This document shows, piece after piece, positions 46,802 to 56,104 of a DNA stretch of 64,000 nucleotides (positions are counted from its first letter, which is position 1; each line of letters opens with the position of its first letter). The stretch covers positions 372,001 through 436,000 of the forward strand of contig NC_015564.1 in assembly GCF_000214175.1 (NCBI RefSeq), in the 5' to 3' direction. The DNA comes from Hoyosella subflava DQS3-9A1 (GTDB lineage Bacteria; Actinomycetota; Actinomycetes; Mycobacteriales; Mycobacteriaceae). A model generated the notes under the pieces. The model made no database searches. It saw only the letters and a list, made by a program, of their open reading frames with translations, and was not told the DNA's origin. The position numbers and the translations under genes were made by a program.

Positions 46802-47826
46802 TGAGGCTCATAAAGAGCGGGGTCCTCTCCGCGCTCATCGCCATTCCGATCGCGATTGCCGGGACGGGATGCTCTATGGGAATGCAGAACATTTCCTTCG
46901 ATCTGGTGGAAGGCAGAGCTACCTACCCGATTGAGGTCGAGTTGGAAACTGCAGACCTGGTCATGGTCGGTAGTGAGGTGCGCCTAGGTCAGCGGCTACT
47001 TGGCCGGGTCGCAGACCTGCGGACCGATGTGGCTCCAGATGGTCGTCGAATCGCGGTAGCGACCGTAAGCCTGGACAGCGACGCTGAACTTCCGCGGGAC
47101 GCGACAATCACCGTTGAATTGCCAAACACGCTCGGCAACCCGTATTTGCGTGTGCGGCTGCCTGATGAGCCTTCGTCTGAGATGTTTCAGCCGGGCGACC
47201 GCATGACTGAGGAACAGACGTTCAGAGGTCCCGACCTCGAAAATGCTCTCGCAAGCCTTTCTCTGGTACTCAGCGAAGGCGGAGTGGGCAGTCTCGAAGT
47301 CATCGCCAATGAAATGGAACTCGCAGTGGGAGATCGCGGCGAGGAAATAAACCGGCTTGTTACTTCGCTGCGTAGTACCGCACAGTTGCTGAGCGCACAG
47401 TCTGGCAATATCGATCGCGCCCTCACCGCGGCAGCGGGAGCGTCTGAACAGTTGGCGGCGCAGCGAGATGCGTTCGAGCGTGGGCTCGACGCCGCGATTC
47501 CTGTGTTTGATCAGCTGAACGATCAATGGCCGGAAATAGCAGACCTCATGGCAAGTGTGGGTGGGCTGTCCGGTGAGCTCGACGTGATAATGACGGCGGC
47601 CGAGGACGACTTACTTGCACTTCCAGCGGAACTTGCTGATTTGCTCGAGGCCCTGCGGAGTGTCGAGATTCGCAGCGTACTGCTTCCCATGACGGACTTC
47701 CTGACCGGGGTTGCGAATGCCCAGCGTGGTGATTATCTGGCCTTCGACGGGACTCTGAACATTCCAGATGCGCTTTCATATTTGCTGATCGGTGAGCGCG
47801 TCGCACAAACTGGGGGCATCCGATGA
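46801..47826 (+). CDS. mceE: Mce protein E (lipoprotein), operon 1
   Basis: 341-residue Mce lipoprotein. The signal peptide ends in the lipobox IAGTGC, so C24 or so is lipidated; MCE domain (DLVMVGSEVRLGQRLLGRVA) and helical region follow. MceE (LprK-type) is the lipoprotein subunit of each Mce complex. Overlaps mceD and mceF. Confidence 0.92.
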   Translation: MRLIKSGVLSALIAIPIAIAGTGCSMGMQNISFDLVEGRATYPIEVELETADLVMVGSEVRLGQRLLGRVADLRTDVAPDGRRIAVATVSLDSDAELPRDATITVELPNTLGNPYLRVRLPDEPSSEMFQPGDRMTEEQTFRGPDLENALASLSLVLSEGGVGSLEVIANEMELAVGDRGEEINRLVTSLRSTAQLLSAQSGNIDRALTAAAGASEQLAAQRDAFERGLDAAIPVFDQLNDQWPEIADLMASVGGLSGELDVIMTAAEDDLLALPAELADLLEALRSVEIRSVLLPMTDFLTGVANAQRGDYLAFDGTLNIPDALSYLLIGERVAQTGGIR

Positions 47827-49127
47827 GGCGCAGCACGAAGGTTCAGTTGGCCCTCTTTATCGCTCTGGCCCTATTCATCATTCCTGCCGGTACCCGGTAC
47901 GCGCTGGGAGCTCAGTTTCTGAGTCTTTCCACGATTGGCCTTGGGGAACGGCCGGTTTCTGGGACGGCGTACTTCGATAATGGGCGCGGTCTGGGGCCTG
48001 GAACTGTGGTGACGTATCAGGGCGTCGTCGTCGGCGAGATCCGGGAAATTAGGCCGGTGCCACCGTCGGAAACACGTTCAGTCGACACCGATCAAGGGCC
48101 TGTCGAGTTGCCGATTCAAGTCGACTTCCAGCTGGACCCCGGCGTACAGGTCTCCAACGCCGTAACACCTGTGTCCACCACGTTGAATGTGGCAGGTCTC
48201 GTCAACCTCGAGTTGCGTCCCGAGCCGGATGCGCAGCCGGGCGTCTACTTGGAGGACGGGGCCGTGCTCGTTGCTGATCCAGCTCTGCAGCGCGCGGACT
48301 TCCGAGAAGTACTGGTGGCGCTCAACGATGTGATTGAGACCGTGGACGTGGATTCTGTCAGTGCACTTCTCACGACACTGGGGGATACTTTTCAGGGCCG
48401 CGGCGAGGATATTGGCGACATTATCGACAACGTAGGCATTCTGGCGGACGTATTCGACAAGCACGCAGAGACGGTCGAATGGCTCGGGCTCGAAGGGCCC
48501 GCAACGATGGCGCTGATAGCGGACGCGTCTGACGCGCTACCGTCGTCATTCACCACGTTTCGCACGTGGACGCGCCAGTTAGTCGAGAGCACGCCCGATT
48601 TAGAGAGCCTGATCGATACCGGTCCGGGAGGGATGAGGCGGATTTCCGACATTCTCGTCAGCAATCAAAACAACGCGGAAAGCATGATGGCTGGCCTCGC
48701 CGATATCGCGCCAATTCTCGGTAACCGTGACGCTGCGATTCGGGCGCTCGTAGACGATTTCCCCCGAGGTCTTGACGCAGCGGCGGGTATCAGCCGGGGG
48801 AGCATCGCTGACTTCCACCTTGTCGTGACGCAAGGGCCGGTGTGCTTTTACGACACACCGAGGCGCGTTGTCGGCGATCAGAGTCCGCGCGAACCAAACC
48901 GGGGCGTATTCTGTCCGCCCGGAGACGGTCTCGCGCAACGCGGTGCGGTGACGGCCCCTCGGCCAGATGGGCTCGGTCTGGTGAAGTACACGTCACCAGG
49001 AATTCAGACCGGTCCACCCATTGTCAGCGATCCGCTGATCCTGGCTCCCGCGACCCGCGCCGCTCTCCGCGCGGCAGACGCGGCCGCTCGTGATGCAGGA
49101 CTGCCGGGTGCGGGTGGCGACCGGTGA
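47823..49127 (+). CDS. mceF: Mce protein F, operon 1
   Basis: 434-residue Mce subunit with anchor (about 8-28), MCE domain (RGLGPGTVVTYQGVVVGEIR), helical region and a Pro-rich C-terminus. It closes the A-F set. Overlaps the next gene by four bases. Confidence 0.92.
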   Translation: MRRSTKVQLALFIALALFIIPAGTRYALGAQFLSLSTIGLGERPVSGTAYFDNGRGLGPGTVVTYQGVVVGEIREIRPVPPSETRSVDTDQGPVELPIQVDFQLDPGVQVSNAVTPVSTTLNVAGLVNLELRPEPDAQPGVYLEDGAVLVADPALQRADFREVLVALNDVIETVDVDSVSALLTTLGDTFQGRGEDIGDIIDNVGILADVFDKHAETVEWLGLEGPATMALIADASDALPSSFTTFRTWTRQLVESTPDLESLIDTGPGGMRRISDILVSNQNNAESMMAGLADIAPILGNRDAAIRALVDDFPRGLDAAAGISRGSIADFHLVVTQGPVCFYDTPRRVVGDQSPREPNRGVFCPPGDGLAQRGAVTAPRPDGLGLVKYTSPGIQTGPPIVSDPLILAPATRAALRAADAAARDAGLPGAGGDR

Positions 49128-49750
49128 CGCCAGACGCGCGAACATTCGAGTTGCACGACGAACAGGAGACAGCCAAGGTGTCATCGGTCGACGAGCCGGG
49201 AACGGGGCCAGCGGAGTCCCCGCCAGCCGCCCAGGCTCACGAGGAGAAGGCGGAAGAGCGGAGCAGGGCAAAACCCCTCCTGGCGCTCGCCTTCACGGGC
49301 CTGATTGCACTCTCCGGCGTTCTGGGCTACTTATATTGGGACACTTCGCGTGGCGAGCGGGCACTTGCACAGGCAGAGACCCTGCGGATTCAAGCTGTCA
49401 GCGACGCTTCAACCTATGCCGAACTCATGGGCAGCTACACCTACACGGATCTTGAGCAGAGTTTTTCGGACGTAATTGCGGTATCTACCCCCGAATTCGC
49501 TGAAGAATATGAGACCGTCGCAAATGAGTTGCGAGACGCTGTTACGGAAAGCCGCGGCGTTTCGCAGGGCAGCGCGATCCATGCTGCCGTGCAGTCGGTC
49601 GATGAAAACCAGGCGACGGTTCTGGTTTTCCTTAACCAGGAAGTGACCAACGTCCTGAGGCCAGAAGGCGGGATCGAAGCCAGCCGCCTCGTGGTCTCGC
49701 TGGAGCGAGATGGAGATCGCTGGCTGCTATCCGACGTGCAGCCGATGTAG
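49124..49750 (+). CDS. Mce-associated membrane protein, operon 1
   Basis: 208-residue Mam protein: hydrophilic acidic N-terminus (about 50 residues), one membrane helix (about 52-70), then an NTF2-like extracytoplasmic domain (SYTYTDLEQSFSDVIAVSTP to SLERDGDRWLLSDVQPM). Mam proteins support Mce complex stability. GTG start at 49124, overlapping mceF. Last gene of operon 1. Confidence 0.9.
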   Translation: MTPDARTFELHDEQETAKVSSVDEPGTGPAESPPAAQAHEEKAEERSRAKPLLALAFTGLIALSGVLGYLYWDTSRGERALAQAETLRIQAVSDASTYAELMGSYTYTDLEQSFSDVIAVSTPEFAEEYETVANELRDAVTESRGVSQGSAIHAAVQSVDENQATVLVFLNQEVTNVLRPEGGIEASRLVVSLERDGDRWLLSDVQPM

Positions 49751-49961
49751 CGAACAGAACCTGAGTTATCGCTGAGATTTGCTTGATTTGTCCCGAAGGT
49801 ACGTGTTCGTCAAGAGTGAAAGTTATTGTGCACCAACGAGTTACCTGACACGACCCCAGAGGTGACTCGCCATCCATCGAATCCGCAGCCCACAGGGGGA
49901 GGGGCGGTGTAAAGCGGAATTCGAACCTGAAGTAACGTTCGGGGTCATACGCGTCCCATTG

Positions 49962-49985
49962 GTGGGTTAAAGTGACGCAACCCAC
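49962..49985 (+). promoter_or_regulatory. Inverted repeat overlapping the -10 region of mce operon 2
   Basis: GTGGGTT/AACCCAC, 7-base perfect arms around AAAGTGACGC and the TAAAGT box, 36 bases before mceG2. An operator is possible. Operon 1 has the same central block but not the arms. The rest of the 270-base spacer 49751-50020 shows no gene. Confidence 0.45.
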
Positions 49986-49997
49986 ACTGTGCAGGGA

Positions 49998-51018
49998 TGT
50001 GGGCCTAGCTGGGAGGTTCAGTGGGAGTCGAGGTCGCTGTCGAGGGTCTGACGAAGACCTTTGGTTCGCAGAACATCTGGTCTGATGTCACGTTCACGCT
50101 TCCTGTTGGGGAGGTGAGTGCGCTGCTGGGCCCGTCGGGTACGGGTAAGTCGGTGTTTTTGAAGTCGCTGATTGGTTTGATCCGCCCGGAGCGGGGTTCG
50201 ATCGTGATTGATGGGACCGATATTTTGCAGTGCACGCAGCGGGAGCTGTATGAGGTGCGGAAGATGTTCGGTGTGCTGTTTCAGGATGGTGCGCTGTTCG
50301 GGTCGATGGATTTGTATGACAATGTGGCGTTTCCGTTGCGGGAGCATACGCGCAAGTCGGAGTCTGAGGTCCGTCAGATCGTGATGGAGAAGATGGAGCT
50401 TGTGGGTCTGCTGGGTGCGGAGAACAAGCTTCCGGGTGAGATTTCGGGCGGGATGCGTAAGCGTGCGGGTCTGGCGCGGTCGCTGGTGCTGAATCCGGAG
50501 ATTTTGTTGTGTGATGAGCCGGATTCGGGTCTGGATCCGGTGCGTACGGCGTATTTGTCGCAGCTGATTCTGGATATCAATTCGCAGATTGACTGCACGG
50601 TGCTGATCGTGACGCACAACATCAATATGGCGCGGACGGTGCCGGATAACTTGGGGATGCTGTTTAGGAAGCATCTGGTGATGTTTGGTCCGCGTGAGGT
50701 GCTGCTGACCAGTGATGAGCCGGTGGTGGGGCAGTTCCTCAATGGTCGTCGTCTGGGTCCGATCGGGATGTCGGAGGAGAAGGACGAGGCGACGATGGCG
50801 GCTGAGGCGGCGATGGCGGAGGCGGGTCATAGTGATGGGTCCCCAGATGAGGATGTGCGTGGTGTGATTCCGCAGATCCGTCCGACGCCGGGGATGCCGC
50901 AGCGTCAGGGTGAGTTGCGCCGCCGGGAGCGGGTCCGGCATCTGATGGATGATCTGCCCGAGCCTGCCCGCCGCGCGATCCTTGAAGAACTCCGCGAATA
51001 CGAAGCATCGCAGGCAGG
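49998..51018 (+). repeat. 1,021-base near-identical direct repeat, copy 2 (mceG)
   Basis: Second copy of 39496-40516, offset 10,502 bases. Upstream, 13 more bases (49966-49978) agree at the same offset with a diverged gap between. Confidence 0.9.
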
Positions 51019-51028
51019 AAGCAACTGA
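50021..51028 (+). CDS. mceG: Mce transporter ATPase MceG (Mkl), copy 2
   Basis: 335-residue ATPase identical to copy 1 except for R at residue 111 (K in copy 1) and a C-terminal tail GSN in place of the final G. All nucleotide-binding motifs are intact. Unlike copy 1, its stop overlaps the ATG of the following permease, so it is translationally coupled to its own transporter. Silent differences are few. The same atypical codon use is present. Confidence 0.95.
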   Translation: MGVEVAVEGLTKTFGSQNIWSDVTFTLPVGEVSALLGPSGTGKSVFLKSLIGLIRPERGSIVIDGTDILQCTQRELYEVRKMFGVLFQDGALFGSMDLYDNVAFPLREHTRKSESEVRQIVMEKMELVGLLGAENKLPGEISGGMRKRAGLARSLVLNPEILLCDEPDSGLDPVRTAYLSQLILDINSQIDCTVLIVTHNINMARTVPDNLGMLFRKHLVMFGPREVLLTSDEPVVGQFLNGRRLGPIGMSEEKDEATMAAEAAMAEAGHSDGSPDEDVRGVIPQIRPTPGMPQRQGELRRRERVRHLMDDLPEPARRAILEELREYEASQAGSN

Positions 51029-51837
51029 TGGCTATCTCGGCTGGTGCGCTGCGAAACAACAAGGTTGGCCAAGCAGCTGAAGGGATGCTGACCCAGGCGG
51101 GTCTCATCCTTCAGCTGCTAGTAGACGTCGTCCGGAACACTTTCAGGAAGCCGTTCCAGACGCGAGAGTTCATCCAGCAGGCTTGGTTTATCGCCAGCGT
51201 GACGATCCTGCCCACGGCACTCGTCGCGATCCCGTTCGGCGCAGTTGTGTCCATGATGACGGGCGCGATTATCCGGCAGCTAGGTGCCGAGGGCTTCACC
51301 GGTTCTGCCAGCTCGCTCGCCGTGGTGCAGCAGATCAGCCCCATGGTTACCGCGCTACTTGTCGCTGGGGCTGCCGGTTCCGCAGTGACAGCGGACCTCG
51401 GTTCGCGCACTATCCGCGAGGAAATCGATGCGATGGAGGTCCTCGGGATCAACCCGGTCCAGCGCCTCGTCGTTCCTCGCGTGCTCGCGATGATTCTCAT
51501 CGCAGCCCTGCTCAACGGCCTGGTCGCGGTTATCGGTGTGGCCGGTGGTTACGTCTTCAACGTCATGCTCCAAGACGGCACGCCAGGTACGTACGTGGCG
51601 GCCTTCTCGGCGCTGGCGCAACTTCCCGACCTGTGGATCGGTGAGATCAAAGGCATGATCTTCGGTGTCATCGCGGGTGTGGTCGCGGCCTATAAGGGTC
51701 TCCATCCGAAGGGCGGTCCGAAGGGTGTGGGCGATGCGGTGAACGAGGGTGTGGTCATCACATTCCTCCTCCTGTTCTTCGCAAACTTCATCCTCACCGC
51801 GGTGTACATCCAGATCGTTCCTCCAAGGGGGGCATGA
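51028..51837 (+). CDS. yrbEA: YrbE-type Mce permease A, operon 2
   Basis: 269-residue permease with the loop TIREEIDAMEVLGINPVQRL and five or so helices. It is clearly diverged from the operon 1 permease although the adjacent ATPases are almost the same. ATG at 51028 overlaps mceG2 by one base. Confidence 0.93.
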   Translation: MAISAGALRNNKVGQAAEGMLTQAGLILQLLVDVVRNTFRKPFQTREFIQQAWFIASVTILPTALVAIPFGAVVSMMTGAIIRQLGAEGFTGSASSLAVVQQISPMVTALLVAGAAGSAVTADLGSRTIREEIDAMEVLGINPVQRLVVPRVLAMILIAALLNGLVAVIGVAGGYVFNVMLQDGTPGTYVAAFSALAQLPDLWIGEIKGMIFGVIAGVVAAYKGLHPKGGPKGVGDAVNEGVVITFLLLFFANFILTAVYIQIVPPRGA

Positions 51838-51841
51838 GGTT

Positions 51842-52702
51842 ATGACTGCTACGAGAGGCCGACTCGACGTGATGAGTCGCCGGGCGAAAACAGTCGTCCG
51901 GAAACCCGTCGGCGCGCTGGACTCGCTGGGCGAGCAGATGGCCTTCTATGCCCGGGCCATCGGCTGGATTCCGGCGACGATCAAGAAGTACCCGAAAGAA
52001 GTAAGTCGTCTGCTTGCAGAGGTCACCTTCGGAACCGGTGGTCTGGCAGTGATCGCGGGCACCTTTGGTGTCATCATCGCGATGTCGATGTTCACCGGCG
52101 TCGTCGTCGGTATGCAGGGCTTCGCGTCACTGGATCAGATCGGCGCTTCGGTGCTCACGGGCATGCTGTCCGCGTACATCAACACCCGCGAAATTGCGCC
52201 TGTGATTGCCGCGCTTGCCCTGTCGTCGACGGTCGGTTGCGGCTTCACCGCGCAGCTCGGTGCTATGCGCATCTCAGAGGAGATCGACGCGGTCGAGGTT
52301 ATGGCCGTTCCAAGTCTTCCGTTCCTCGTCACTACACGCATCGTGGCCGGCTTCATCGCCGTTATCCCGCTCTACGTCGTCGGATTGTTGTCTGCTTACT
52401 TTGCCTCCAGAGCGATCAACATCTACCTCAATGGGCAATCGACAGGCGCGTACGACCATTATTTCAACCTGTTCTTGCCGCCTGAAGACGTCTTATGGTC
52501 GTTCGGCAAGGTGCTGGTGTTTGCCTTCGTGCTGATCATGGTGCATTGCTTCTACGGCTATACCGCGAGCGGCGGTCCCGCAGGCGTGGGAGTCGCGGTG
52601 GGCTCGTCAGTGCGGACAGTAATTGTGACGATCGCGATTCTAGACTTCTTCCTCAGTCTCGCGATCTGGGGTACATCGACGACGGTGAGGGTTGCGGGAT
52701 GA
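51842..52702 (+). CDS. yrbEB: YrbE-type Mce permease B, operon 2
   Basis: 286-residue permease. Family loop GAMRISEEIDAVEVMAVPSL, about five helices, 50-residue hydrophilic lead. ATG 51842 after GAGG; the open frame reaches further upstream but within yrbEA. Overlaps mceA. Confidence 0.93.
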   Translation: MTATRGRLDVMSRRAKTVVRKPVGALDSLGEQMAFYARAIGWIPATIKKYPKEVSRLLAEVTFGTGGLAVIAGTFGVIIAMSMFTGVVVGMQGFASLDQIGASVLTGMLSAYINTREIAPVIAALALSSTVGCGFTAQLGAMRISEEIDAVEVMAVPSLPFLVTTRIVAGFIAVIPLYVVGLLSAYFASRAINIYLNGQSTGAYDHYFNLFLPPEDVLWSFGKVLVFAFVLIMVHCFYGYTASGGPAGVGVAVGSSVRTVIVTIAILDFFLSLAIWGTSTTVRVAG

Positions 52703-54048
52703 GTGCGCCGGGTAAAGCGAGAGTTCGCATCTATGGGCTGACCTTCATCGTGCTCATCATCGCGTTCGTCCTGTTCACGACCATGACATTCGCGAAGGTG
52801 TTCAAGCCCGTAACCAAGGCTGTGGTGAATGTAGAGACGCTTGGAAACTCACTGCAGAGAGAAGCCGACGTCAAGATCTCCGGCGTCATCATTGGCGAGG
52901 TCCGAGGCACCCGATCGACACCGGACGGACGTGCTGAGATCGACATCGCGATCGACCGAGACCAAGCCGACTTCGTGCCCGCCAATGTCACTGCGCAGAT
53001 CTTGCCGAAGACACTCTTCGGTGAGCGGTATGTCGAACTCGTCATGCCAGACGACCCGGGACCTCCCATCGCCGCCGGAGCGATCATCCCCGAGGATGAT
53101 GCGGGAAGCGCGATCGACGCCTCCCGCATGTATGACGTCTTCTATGACCTCCTTACCGCAGTGCCGCCACAAGATCTCGCGGTAACCCTCGGATCGCTCA
53201 ACCAGGCATTCAGCGGACGCGGCGAACGCCTCGGCGTGATGGTCGAGCGCTTCCAGGAAATGGCCGAGGGCATCAACAGGGAACTCCCGAACCTCGAGGC
53301 CACAATCCAGGATTTCGCGACCTTCGCGGATACATATAGTGACGCGCTACCCGACATAGTCGACGCACTCGACACATTCCGGACGACCAACACCACAATC
53401 GTGGAGCAACGGTCGTCAGTAGATCTGATGCTCGAGACGCTCACCCTGGCTGCCGGAGACCTCCGTGGATTCCTTGACGTCAACGGGGACCGGATCATCA
53501 ACATCGCAGCGGACTCACGCGAGGCGCTGGAACTGCTCGCGCGATACTCGCCATCGTATGGCTGCGCGATCGGCTACTTTGCTGACCTGGTGCCACGGTT
53601 CGAGCGGCTCTTCGGAGTGGGTGTCGAGGAACGCGGACGGGGCCTGAACGTCACAGTGCAGCTTGCGAATCCGCGAGGAAAGTACCTACCAAATCAGGAT
53701 GAGCCACGCATGTTCGATACGCGCGGACCGATCTGCTACCAGCCGGTGCCACCGACTGAAGGCAAGTTCGGCCAATATCCGGGCGGCGCCATCAACGACG
53801 GCGCCTACGCACCGCCATCACGCAACCCAGGCCCGCAGAATCTCCAGCAATTGCCGGACCCGTTGGCATCCGTAGCGCCGTTGGGCGGTAGCGGAAACGC
53901 GTCCGACATCGCGGGAAGCCCGGCGGAACGCGACGCACTGTCCGTGGTCTACGGCCAGGCGACAGGCCTCGAGCCAGAGGATGTACCCGGCTGGACGACG
54001 CTGATTGGTGCACCAGTACTCCGGGGAGCAGAGGTGAGCTTCGAATGA
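52699..54048 (+). CDS. mceA: Mce protein A, operon 2
   Basis: 449-residue Mce subunit; anchor (about 11-33), MCE domain (LQREADVKISGVIIGEVRGT), helical region, and a long Pro/Gly-rich C-terminal tail ending APVLRGAEVSFE. ATG at 52699 overlaps yrbEB (ATGA). Same length as the operon 1 protein but little identity outside the MCE fold. Confidence 0.92.
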   Translation: MSAPGKARVRIYGLTFIVLIIAFVLFTTMTFAKVFKPVTKAVVNVETLGNSLQREADVKISGVIIGEVRGTRSTPDGRAEIDIAIDRDQADFVPANVTAQILPKTLFGERYVELVMPDDPGPPIAAGAIIPEDDAGSAIDASRMYDVFYDLLTAVPPQDLAVTLGSLNQAFSGRGERLGVMVERFQEMAEGINRELPNLEATIQDFATFADTYSDALPDIVDALDTFRTTNTTIVEQRSSVDLMLETLTLAAGDLRGFLDVNGDRIINIAADSREALELLARYSPSYGCAIGYFADLVPRFERLFGVGVEERGRGLNVTVQLANPRGKYLPNQDEPRMFDTRGPICYQPVPPTEGKFGQYPGGAINDGAYAPPSRNPGPQNLQQLPDPLASVAPLGGSGNASDIAGSPAERDALSVVYGQATGLEPEDVPGWTTLIGAPVLRGAEVSFE

Positions 54049-55112
54049 GAGGCCTAGCAGCACCACTGATCAAGCTCGGCATTTTCATCGTTACCACCGT
54101 GCTCGCCGTCAGCGTGCTCGCCGTTGCGATCGCCAACTACCTTCCCACCGGCGGCAATACCTACAAGGCGCGATTCACAGATGTCACCTCCATGAATGTG
54201 GGAGACGAGGTTCGAATCGCGGGCGTGCGCGTTGGAAGTGTCACCGGTCTCAAGGTTGTTGACCGAAGCGAGGCCGAAGTCGAGTTCCGGTTGCGACCGG
54301 GAATTGAACTGCCGGCCGACGTACAAGCAGCGATCCGCTACCGCCACCTGGCAGGCCAGCGTTACCTCCTGCTCAACCAAGGCGATGAACAAAATGGTCA
54401 GCTACTTGAGCCGGACGCCACGATCCCGAACACGAGTACGAAAGATGCAGTAAACCTCACGGTTCTGTTTAACGGCTTCCGGCCGCTGTTCGAAACCTTG
54501 CAACCGGAAGATGTGAACAGGCTTGCGGACCAGATCATCCAGATCTTCCAGGGTGAAGCGGCGACGATCACCCAGTTGGTCGCGAACGTCGGCACGCTTA
54601 CGAACGCGATTGCTGACCGGGACGCCGTGATCGGTGCTGTGGTTAACAACCTGAACTCGGTACTCGAGCGGGTGAACGAACACGACGACGACATTCGGGA
54701 CATGGTGTCCTCATTGGACGTCTTGGTCTCGGGGCTCTCCGATGACCGTGAAACGGTGGGCAGCGCATTCGCTTCGCTCGCGTCGATGTCTGAGGAACTG
54801 AACGCGTTGCTCGAGCCGTCCCGCCCGTCGATTCAAGGGAACATTTCGGCAATTGATCAGCTCGCGGGCAACCTCAATACGGGACGGCCCGCGGTCGAAT
54901 CAGCGATTCAGAACCTGCCGGTCAAGCTCGAACGTTTTGGCAAGACTGCGTCCTACGGCTCGTGGTTCTCGATGTATCTGTGTGGAATCGATCTCACGCT
55001 CGGGCCGGGATCCCCTCCAACCCGGCTTAACCTGCCGACAGGCCTGCCGCAGATTAACCAGCCGATCTACACCAATGCGGCAACGCGCTGCCAGCCAGGG
55101 GGTATCCAGTGA
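54045..55112 (+). CDS. mceB: Mce protein B, operon 2
   Basis: 355-residue Mce subunit. Anchor (about 7-27), MCE domain (VTSMNVGDEVRIAGVRVGSV), then FNGFRPLFETLQPEDVNRLA and a coiled helical region. Overlaps neighbours by four bases. Confidence 0.92.
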   Translation: MRGLAAPLIKLGIFIVTTVLAVSVLAVAIANYLPTGGNTYKARFTDVTSMNVGDEVRIAGVRVGSVTGLKVVDRSEAEVEFRLRPGIELPADVQAAIRYRHLAGQRYLLLNQGDEQNGQLLEPDATIPNTSTKDAVNLTVLFNGFRPLFETLQPEDVNRLADQIIQIFQGEAATITQLVANVGTLTNAIADRDAVIGAVVNNLNSVLERVNEHDDDIRDMVSSLDVLVSGLSDDRETVGSAFASLASMSEELNALLEPSRPSIQGNISAIDQLAGNLNTGRPAVESAIQNLPVKLERFGKTASYGSWFSMYLCGIDLTLGPGSPPTRLNLPTGLPQINQPIYTNAATRCQPGGIQ

Positions 55113-56104
55113 CGACCCACCGCAGCCCGGTCATTACCGGCTTCATCGGTTTATTGGTCCTTCTCTTCGCCACACTGTCCGCCTTCTACCTTTCCGACGT
55201 CCCTATTTACGGTGCGTCTAACCGCTATTCGGCTGAATTCAGCGAGTCGAGCGGCCTGGAAAGCGGCGACGAGGTCCGAGTAGCGGGTGTCAAAGTTGGT
55301 GACGTCACCGACGTCAAGCTCGAAGGTGACAGGGTCGTCGTGGACATGCTCGTCCAGGACACCTGGATAGGTGACCGAACGAGTGCCTCGATTCAGATCA
55401 AGACTCTGCTCGGGCAGAAGTACGTCGAACTCGAACCACGCGGTACTGAGGGGCTGGATCCTTCGGTGCGAATTCCATTGGACCGCACCGTCGCTCCATA
55501 CGACGTCGTGCCTGCGTTCCAGGAAGCTGGACGCACACTCGGCGAGGTGGATATGCCGCAGGCAGCTGAGGCCTTCGAAACGCTGTCTGATGCATTCCGC
55601 GACACACCTGAGCATATGCAGAACGCCATCGACGGAGTCACCAGACTGTCGGAGACGATCTCTAGCCGCGATCAGGAACTGATCGAGCTTCTCGACAGGA
55701 CACGCGATACAACGCAGATTTTCGCGGACCGCAACCAGGAGTTCCAGCGGCTGATCTCCAACGCCGGGCTGCTGCTTCAAGAGCTGAACATCCGGCGTGA
55801 AGCGATTTCGCTCCTACTGACATCAACTCAGGACTTGTCGAACGAGCTCACCGGCCTGGTCGCGGATAACGAGCAGCAGATCGGCCCCGCGCTCGCGCAA
55901 CTGCAGGGCGTCACCGACATGCTTGTCGCGAACCAGGAAAGTCTTGGCCGAGCAGTGAATCTGATGGCCCCGTTCTACCGCGTCTTCGCCGACACGCTGG
56001 GTAATGGCCGCTGGTTCGACATTGCGATCCTCAACATCACTCCGCCAGGGCTCCCGGATGTGCCTGGAATCCGTGAACCGATCCGCACTGTGGGAGGCAA
56101 CTGA
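55109..56104 (+). CDS. mceC: Mce protein C, operon 2
   Basis: 331-residue intact MceC: anchor (about 8-26), MCE domain (SSGLESGDEVRVAGVKVGDV), junction VRIPLDRTVAPYDVVPAFQE, helical region. It provides the reading-frame reference for the broken mceC of operon 1. GTG start; the stop shares a base with the mceD ATG. Confidence 0.92.
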   Translation: MTTHRSPVITGFIGLLVLLFATLSAFYLSDVPIYGASNRYSAEFSESSGLESGDEVRVAGVKVGDVTDVKLEGDRVVVDMLVQDTWIGDRTSASIQIKTLLGQKYVELEPRGTEGLDPSVRIPLDRTVAPYDVVPAFQEAGRTLGEVDMPQAAEAFETLSDAFRDTPEHMQNAIDGVTRLSETISSRDQELIELLDRTRDTTQIFADRNQEFQRLISNAGLLLQELNIRREAISLLLTSTQDLSNELTGLVADNEQQIGPALAQLQGVTDMLVANQESLGRAVNLMAPFYRVFADTLGNGRWFDIAILNITPPGLPDVPGIREPIRTVGGN

